A stretch of 9,237 nt of DNA. It comes from Candidatus Dormiibacterota bacterium. Lineage in GTDB: Bacteria > Chloroflexota > Dormibacteria > Aeolococcales > Aeolococcaceae. The translations under genes and the position numbers were made by a program. The stretch lies in assembly GCA_003153215.1 (NCBI GenBank), contig PLXL01000032.1, positions 1,347 through 10,583 on the forward strand, given 5' to 3'. The notes under the pieces were generated by a model. The model was not told where the DNA came from. It saw only the letters and a program-made list of their open reading frames with translations, and did no database searches. Of the stretch, positions 5,806-9,237 are shown piece by piece; the first letter of the stretch is position 1; the number at the start of each line of letters is the position of its first letter.

Positions 5806-6305
5806 ACGTCGTCGAGCTCCTCGAGCGGGAGCAGGAGAAGGCCGAGGTCCCTGTGCTTCGCAGCGGGGACACCGTGCGGGTGCACGTCAAGGTCGTCGAG
5901 GGTACCCGCGAGCGCATCCAGGTCTTCGAGGGGGTCGTGATCGCCCTCTCCGGCAAGACCGGCATCGGTGCCAGTTTCACCGTCCGCCGCATCGCCTCCC
6001 ACGGGGTGGGGGTGGAACGGACCTTCATGCTCCATTCGCCGCGCATCGACCGGATCGAAGTGCTCCGCCACGGTGACGTGCGCCGGGCAAAGCTGTACTA
6101 CCTGCGTGAGAAGGTGGGCAAGCGGGCCCGGATCCGGGAGCGCCGCCAGCCGCTCGGAGGCGAGGCCGACGCCGTGCGCCGCGCCCAGGCCGCGGGCGCG
6201 ACCGGTGCGAGCGCGGAGGACGCCCTCGACGAGGACGTGGACGAGGTGGAGACCGCCCCGGTGATCGAGGATGCGGCCGAGGAGACGGAGCCGGGGAACG
6301 TCTGA
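5802..6305 (+). CDS. rplS: 50S ribosomal protein L19 with acidic C-terminal extension
   Basis: L19 sits at the 30S-50S interface of the large subunit. From GTG at 5802 the 167 residues contain the whole conserved protein in about 1-115: LRSGDTVRVHVKVVEG (19-34), RIQVFEGVVIA (38-48), FTVRRIASHGVGVERTF (59-75), then HSPRIDRIEVLRHGDVRRAKLYYLR (78-102) and the basic KRARIRER end. Typical L19 stops near 115 residues. Here about 50 more follow, rich in Ala, Glu and Asp (116-167), giving an acidic tail. The GTG overlaps the trmD TGA by 4 bases and has a strong Shine-Dalgarno; reading starts further upstream would only translate trmD in the wrong frame. The tail resembles in composition, not in sequence, that on S16 in the same cluster. 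Confidence 0.96.
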   Translation: MNVVELLEREQEKAEVPVLRSGDTVRVHVKVVEGTRERIQVFEGVVIALSGKTGIGASFTVRRIASHGVGVERTFMLHSPRIDRIEVLRHGDVRRAKLYYLREKVGKRARIRERRQPLGGEADAVRRAQAAGATGASAEDALDEDVDEVETAPVIEDAAEETEPGNV

Positions 6306-6690
6306 CCCTCCGGGTTCTCTCCCGGTTCCCACTCGACAGCGGGTGGGCGCTGCCGGGGAGGAGGCCGCCATCGCTCATCTCCGGGCGAGCGGCCTGCGCG
6401 TCATCGCGCGCGATTGGCGCTGCCGTCTCGGCCAGCTCGACATCGTCTGCGAGGAGGCGGGGGTGCTGGTCGCGGTCGAGGTCAAGGCGCGCCGGAGCGA
6501 CCGCTACGGCCTTCCCCAGGAGGCGGTGGACCGGCGCAAGCAGGCCAAGCTCCGGACCCTCCTCGACGCCTTCCTCCAGGCCTCCGGCCGCGGCGGCCAG
6601 CCGTGCCGGATCGACGTCGTGGCCGTGCGTCTGGACGGCGAGCTGCGGCTGCTGAGCTGCGAGCACATCCGGGACGCGGTCGGGGGCTGA
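6271..6690 (+). CDS. YraN/UPF0102 family putative nuclease-fold protein
   Basis: UPF0102 (YraN) proteins have a restriction-endonuclease-like fold related to Holliday junction resolvases; their function is not settled. Family landmarks are clear: VGAAGEEAAIAHLRASGLRV (25-44), WRCRLGQLDIV (49-59) with an Asp at 57, VAVEVKARRS (67-76) with the E-x-K pair Glu70/Lys72, EAVDRRKQAKL (84-94), and CRIDVVAV (112-119). Together Asp57 and Glu70-x-Lys72 form the D-x(n)-E-x-K pattern of that fold. The ATG at 6271 gives 139 residues and overlaps rplS by 35 bases; GTG at 6343 gives 115 residues and no overlap. The residues before VGAAGEE (TRQR) look like the family's usual lead-in, which slightly favours the longer form, but neither start has a good ribosome binding site. 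The gene probably ends the conserved transcript. Confidence 0.88.
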   Translation: MRPRRRSRGTSDPPGSLPVPTRQRVGAAGEEAAIAHLRASGLRVIARDWRCRLGQLDIVCEEAGVLVAVEVKARRSDRYGLPQEAVDRRKQAKLRTLLDAFLQASGRGGQPCRIDVVAVRLDGELRLLSCEHIRDAVGG

Positions 6691-6729
6691 CCCGCTGGCG
6701 GCCCCCGCGCCCGGGCGGGTGGCGCGCAG

Positions 6730-6756
6730 CCGGTCGAGTGCCCCCGCACTCGCCGG
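6730..6756 (+). terminator. Strong hairpin after yraN, probable transcript end
   Basis: CCGG-T-CGAGTGC (6730-6741) pairs with GCACTCG-CCGG (6746-6756): 11 base pairs with one bulged T and a CCCC loop. It lies 39 bases after the yraN stop and just before the lipoprotein gene. There is no U-tract, so it is either a U-less terminator, common in GC-rich bacteria, or a regulatory hairpin. Confidence 0.5.
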
Positions 6757-6768
6757 AGCGCCTGACCG

Positions 6769-6774
6769 TATGAT
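6769..6774 (+). promoter_or_regulatory. Possible -10 hexamer of the lipoprotein gene
   Basis: TATGAT (one mismatch to TATAAT) follows the hairpin and ends 10 bases before the ATG at 6785. No clear -35 is seen. The hexamer also contains the first of two adjacent ATG codons (6770, 6773), so it may simply be coding. Confidence 0.3.
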
Positions 6775-6784
6775 GCCCGGGCGG

Positions 6785-7489
6785 ATGACGAGCCGACAAA
6801 CTGTCGTCGCAGTGGTCGCGGTGACGGCCTGCGTGGTCGCCGCATGCCATGGCTCGCCGGCCCCGACGCCGCACTCCATCGGCACGGCGACGGCCGCGTC
6901 GCCGGGGGCCAGCCCCACCGGTTCTCCGACGGCGCGTGCGTCGGTCACGCGCGGCGCCTCGCCCTCGCCGAGCGGGCCCCGTCCGACCACCGGTCCGGGC
7001 GGGTGCTCCATCGCGGCGCCGGCCACCGCGCCGAGCGGGCTCACCCTCTACGTCTGCTACACGATCAGCGGCTCGGTGAGCGCGAGTGGCGGCTTCATCG
7101 ACTCCGATCAGGGGGCCAACGCGCTCAGCTGTGCCGATTGGGCGCAGTACGGGGGGGAGGCGCCGGGCTCGGCCGGCGCGGCGCTGCAGGCGCCTGACCC
7201 CGGCGACCCCCAGGTCACCGTCAACGGCCAGGACCTGGGCTTTGACCTCGTCATCGACCCGTACAGCGGCCCCGGGACCTACCCGTCGACCGCGGTGGCC
7301 CAGAGCGTCAGCCTCGGGGACATCCTCAGCTGGTCCACCAACAACACCAAGACTGCCACCTTCACCGCCCAGGTGAGCTCGGATGGGTCAGGTTCGTTGA
7401 CGGCCGGCGAGCTGGCCAACGACTCGAGCAAGGGCACCACCGAGAGCGTCTCGGAGAGCTGGGTCTGCGCCATGGAGGCGGCCTCCTGA
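6785..7489 (+). CDS. Predicted secreted lipoprotein of unknown function
   Basis: I do not recognise the family. From ATG at 6785 there are 234 residues. The N-terminus MTSRQ leads into a hydrophobic run (VVAVVAVTACVVA) and a lipobox VAAC with lipidated Cys at 21. Residues about 22-72 are low-complexity Ser, Thr, Pro, Ala and Gly, a typical wall-spanning linker. The remainder (about 73-234) is a small acidic domain rich in Ser, Gly, Thr and Asp, with four cysteines (74, 91, 116, 228) that could form two disulfides, and segments such as LYVCYTISGSV and LGFDLVIDPYSGPGTYP that suggest beta strands. Earlier in-frame starts are ATG 6770, ATG 6773 and GTG 6719; 6770 is nearly as likely and would add two Arg/Met-containing residues groups to the signal. 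The gene is preceded by a hairpin and a -10-like element and converges with vapC. Secretion and lipidation are well supported; function is unknown. Confidence 0.75.
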   Translation: MTSRQTVVAVVAVTACVVAACHGSPAPTPHSIGTATAASPGASPTGSPTARASVTRGASPSPSGPRPTTGPGGCSIAAPATAPSGLTLYVCYTISGSVSASGGFIDSDQGANALSCADWAQYGGEAPGSAGAALQAPDPGDPQVTVNGQDLGFDLVIDPYSGPGTYPSTAVAQSVSLGDILSWSTNNTKTATFTAQVSSDGSGSLTAGELANDSSKGTTESVSESWVCAMEAAS

Positions 7490-7502
7490 GCCGGTGCGGC
7501 GC

Positions 7503-7516
7503 CCGGCCGTGGCCGG
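7503..7516. terminator. Short palindrome between convergent genes
   Basis: CCGGCC (7503-7508) and GGCCGG (7511-7516) flank two bases in the 37-base gap between the lipoprotein stop and the vapC stop. It could act on both strands as a weak terminator; there is no U-tract on either side. Confidence 0.25.
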
Positions 7517-7526
7517 CGGGTCCGCC

Positions 7527-7916
7527 CTATAGACGGACGACGGGTACGGACCCGGCGAAATCCGTGAAGTCTGCATCCTGGGTCCACACCTCGGCACCGT
7601 TGGCCAGTGCCGTGGCGGCGATCCAGGTGTCCTGGACCCGCGGCTTGCGTCCCGCCGATAGGACGGTGGAGGCCAGCAGCGCGTAGGCGGAGGCGACCCG
7701 CTCGTCGAGCGGCAGGGCGGCCACGAGCGCCTTGACGTCCATGAGGGTTCGCAGTCGCTGAGCCCGAGTGGGGGGATCTGCGGCCATCAGGACACCCAGC
7801 TCGAGCTCCGCCACGGTGACCACCGACACCGCAACCTCGTCGGGCAAGGGGCGTCCGAGCGGGCGGCCCTGCTCCCGCGCGACGAAGACGGAGGTGTCGA
7901 GGAGCGCCCGGCTCAC
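7527..7916 (-). CDS. vapC: VapC-type toxin, PIN-domain ribonuclease
   Basis: VapC toxins are Mg-dependent RNases that cut tRNA or rRNA when freed from their antitoxin. The 129 residues form a complete PIN domain. The four expected acidic residues are visible: Asp7 in LLDTSVFV, Glu37 in TVAELELGV, Asp96 in VQDTWIAATAL, and Asp116 in TQDADF. The toxin should therefore be active. Start is GTG at 7916 (minus strand), preceded by AGGAGG 4 bases upstream; the start overlaps the antitoxin stop as GTGA, so translation is coupled. Length is the usual 125-145. It converges with the lipoprotein gene. Type II pairs of this kind are frequent mobile or accessory cargo; here the pair lies between conserved genes. 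The exact target RNA cannot be predicted from sequence. Confidence 0.93.
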   Translation of the reverse strand: MSRALLDTSVFVAREQGRPLGRPLPDEVAVSVVTVAELELGVLMAADPPTRAQRLRTLMDVKALVAALPLDERVASAYALLASTVLSAGRKPRVQDTWIAATALANGAEVWTQDADFTDFAGSVPVVRL

Positions 7917-8152
7917 GGGGCCTCCTGCCGCTGCTCACGCAGGACGGCGAGATCTCGAAGCAGGCCGGGGTCGGCCGCGGACTCCCGCAGCACGCGCTCC
8001 ATCTCCGCACCGGCGAGCCAGGTGGGGCGGCCGAGCGGGCCGAGTTCGGCCACCGGCTGGCGGCTCACCAGGACGCGGAGCCGCTCACCGCCCTGTGCGC
8101 GTCGAAGGAGTTCGGCCGTGTGGTTGCGCAGGTCGCGGGACGAGACGTCCAT
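7913..8152 (-). CDS. vapB: Phd/YefM-type antitoxin, partner of VapC
   Basis: A 79-residue antitoxin. Its N-terminal half, MDVSSRDLRNHTAELLRRAQ and then GGERLRVLVSRQPVAELGPL, is the Phd/YefM DNA-binding fold often paired with PIN toxins in high-GC bacteria (compare the SRELRN-T-A...GRPVAEL pattern). The C-terminal 35 residues, rich in Glu, Arg and Leu, should bind and block the toxin. ATG at 8152 was chosen because it aligns with the family N-terminus; an in-frame ATG at 8191 has GAGGA 8 bases upstream and would add 13 residues unlike the family. Before 8152, TACACT stands exactly 7 bases away, suggesting a nearly leaderless message. Such antitoxins usually repress their own promoter, alone and better with toxin. 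The stop overlaps the vapC GTG. Confidence 0.9.
   Translation of the reverse strand: MDVSSRDLRNHTAELLRRAQGGERLRVLVSRQPVAELGPLGRPTWLAGAEMERVLRESAADPGLLRDLAVLREQRQEAP
7921..7926 (-). promoter_or_regulatory. Ribosome binding site of vapC
   Basis: AGGAGG on the minus strand, 4 bases before the GTG start and within the last codons of the antitoxin gene. Confidence 0.75.
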
Positions 8153-8159
8153 TGCTCCA

Positions 8160-8187
8160 AGTGTAGCGCTTGGCCTACGAGTGTCTT
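8160..8187 (-). promoter_or_regulatory. Probable vapBC promoter
   Basis: On the minus strand TACACT (8165-8160) ends exactly 7 bases before the vapB ATG. AAGACA (8187-8182) lies 16 bases further upstream and matches the -35 consensus at four of six positions. A direct AGTGT repeat on the plus strand (8160-8164 and 8180-8184, 20 bases apart, two helical turns) overlaps both elements and could be an operator. Confidence 0.45.
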
Positions 8188-8242
8188 GCATGGTCGCGGT
8201 CCTCGTTGGACGGGCGCCCATGCGGCGGCGCCCTGCTATTTC

Positions 8243-8268
8243 GCTTATCATACTAACTTGTATGGTAG
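8243..8268. promoter_or_regulatory. AT-rich palindrome and -10-like element over the comM start
   Basis: CATAC (8249-8253) and GTATG (8260-8264) are exact inverted repeats around six bases; allowing two mismatches the arms extend to nine bases each. The stretch is markedly AT-rich for this genome. CATACT (8249-8254) ends exactly 7 bases before the comM ATG at 8262, and that ATG lies in the right arm. No Shine-Dalgarno is present, so comM is probably translated from a leaderless message. A repressor bound here would block comM and might also affect vapBC. Confidence 0.45.
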
Positions 8269-9237
8269 CGACCGCCATAAGCTGTGCCGTGCAGGGGCTC
8301 TCCGGCGTCCCGGTGACCGTGGAGGTGGACGTGGCCAACGGGCTGCCGAGCTTCACCATCGTCGGCCTCACCGACCGGGCGATCCAGGAGGCGCGCGAGC
8401 GGGTCCGTGCCGCCGTCCGCAACGCCGGCTTCGACTTCCCGCAGCGGCGGGTGACGGTCAACTTGGCGCCCGCAGAGGTCCCCAAGGAGGGGAGCGGCTT
8501 TGATCTGGCCATCGCGGTGGCGCTGCTGCGCACCGAGCGGGAGCTGCCCCTCGACGACGTCGCCTGCATCGGTGAGCTGGCGCTCGATGGAGGGGTCAGG
8601 GGCGTCATCGGGGTGCTCCCGATGGCCCGCCGCCTCGCCGCGTCGGGCATCCGACGGCTGATCGTCCCGGCGGAGAACGCCGCCGAGGCGGCCCTGGTCG
8701 AGGGGACGGAGGTGATCGGCGTGGAGAGCCTCGCGGTGGCGATCGCGTACCTTGAGGGCCGCCTCTCCCTGGACCCGGTGGTGGCGCCGCCAATGGGCGA
8801 GCTCGGCGCTCCCGGCGGCGTCGATCTCGCCGCCATCCGAGGCCAGTCGCTCGCCAAGCGCGCGCTGGAGATCGCCGCGGCCGGACGGCACAACCTCCTC
8901 ATGCTCGGGCCTCCCGGGGCGGGGAAGACGATGCTTGCCCGCGCGCTTGCCGGGTTGCTCCCCGACCTCGGAGCGGACGAGGCGTTGGAGGTGGCCTCCC
9001 TCTACTCCCTGCGTGGCCGGCTTTCCGATCGCCCCGCCACCAGCCTCCGCCCGCCCTTCCGCGCTCCCCACCATTCGGTCTCCCGGGCGGGGCTCATCGG
9101 CGGCGGCGCCGGCATCGCCCAACCCGGGGAGGTGAGCCTCGCGCACCGGGGAGTCCTCTTTCTGGATGAGGTCTGTGAGTTTTTCCCGCTCCCACCTCGA
9201 AGCCCTGCGGCAGCCGCTCGAGGAACGCAGCGTGGCG
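8262..9237 (+). CDS. comM: ComM/YifB Mg-chelatase-like AAA+ ATPase, 5' part, frameshifted near window end
   Basis: ComM is a hexameric branch-migration helicase that helps integrate incoming DNA in natural transformation and recombination. The N-terminus MVATAISCAVQGLSG aligns over 15 residues with the family's usual start, fixing ATG 8262. The Lon-like S5 domain follows: VEVDVANGLPSFTIVGL (about 20-36), ARERVRAAVRNAGFDFP (about 44-60), VNLAPAEVPKEG and GFDLAIAVALL. The AAA+ part has Walker A GPPGAGKT (216-223), PFRAPHHSVSRAGLIGGG, PGEVSLAH and Walker B VLFLDE (about 298-303). After the codon for Glu at 9177 the frame reads FFPLPPRS, which is not family-like. Dropping one T from the run at 9180-9184 restores FSRSHLEALRQPLEERSVA to the window end, as expected of ComM. 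Neither frame meets a stop, so the gene runs out of the window. Confidence 0.9.
   Translation, partial: MVATAISCAVQGLSGVPVTVEVDVANGLPSFTIVGLTDRAIQEARERVRAAVRNAGFDFPQRRVTVNLAPAEVPKEGSGFDLAIAVALLRTERELPLDDVACIGELALDGGVRGVIGVLPMARRLAASGIRRLIVPAENAAEAALVEGTEVIGVESLAVAIAYLEGRLSLDPVVAPPMGELGAPGGVDLAAIRGQSLAKRALEIAAAGRHNLLMLGPPGAGKTMLARALAGLLPDLGADEALEVASLYSLRGRLSDRPATSLRPPFRAPHHSVSRAGLIGGGAGIAQPGEVSLAHRGVLFLDEVCEFFPLPPRSPAAAARGTQRG
9180..9184 (+). other. Apparent one-base insertion in a T run within comM
   Basis: Five T's where four keep the frame. Upstream frame (codons at multiples of 3) carries the family through Walker B; downstream the family resumes in the +1 frame from 9184. It is either a sequencing or assembly error, or a true inactivating mutation. 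Confidence 0.8.

Noticed and set aside
8120..8503. A 127-residue plus-strand frame across the vapB-comM gap
   Set aside because: It is a different frame over vapB antisense and comM; no family resemblance, while comM at 8262 is unambiguous.
7913..8902. A 329-residue minus-strand open frame that would join the antitoxin to upstream sequence
   Set aside because: Its N-terminal 250 residues are antisense to comM; only the last 79 residues from 8152 match an antitoxin.

Overview
The window is strongly GC-rich, with G or C at most third codon positions and frequent GTG and TTG starts. It carries a deeply conserved bacterial housekeeping block in the order smc (3' part), ftsY, ylxM, ffh, rpsP, khpA, rimM, trmD, rplS, yraN. 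The unbroken smc-ftsY-ylxM-ffh-rpsP order, together with GC richness and several leaderless-looking starts, suggests a high-GC lineage near Chloroflexota/Dormibacterota or a deep actinobacterial relative. That placement is inference; no marker was searched.

Layout. Positions 1-863 hold the C-terminal head of SMC. Positions 918-3734 hold the signal recognition particle arm: the receptor FtsY, the small helix-turn-helix accessory protein YlxM, and the SRP GTPase Ffh. Positions 3796-6305 hold a tightly packed ribosome and tRNA maturation cluster: S16, the KH RNA-binding protein KhpA, the 16S processing factor RimM, the tRNA m1G37 methyltransferase TrmD, and L19. Junctions here are 0 to 16 bases or 4-base overlaps. 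YraN (ends 6690) closes the block and is followed by a strong hairpin at 6730-6756.

Positions 6691-8152 are accessory: a predicted lipoprotein of unknown function on + and, convergent to it, a Phd/VapB-VapC type II toxin-antitoxin pair on -. From 8262 the + strand resumes conserved content with comM (YifB, Mg-chelatase-like AAA+ protein). YraN and ComM are often close neighbours, so the lipoprotein and toxin-antitoxin pair look like an insertion between them. comM appears frameshifted by one extra T in a run of five at 9180-9184.

Points of interest are at the level of detail rather than a new system: unusual residues in conserved motifs of FtsY and TrmD; acidic C-terminal extensions on both S16 and L19, with an exact 33-base direct repeat in the S16 one; a divergent vapB/comM region where both genes show a -10-like hexamer exactly 7 bases before ATG; a palindrome over the comM start codon; and several hairpins in the short spacers. 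I see no tRNA, rRNA, CRISPR array or insertion sequence, and no convincing undescribed multi-gene system.
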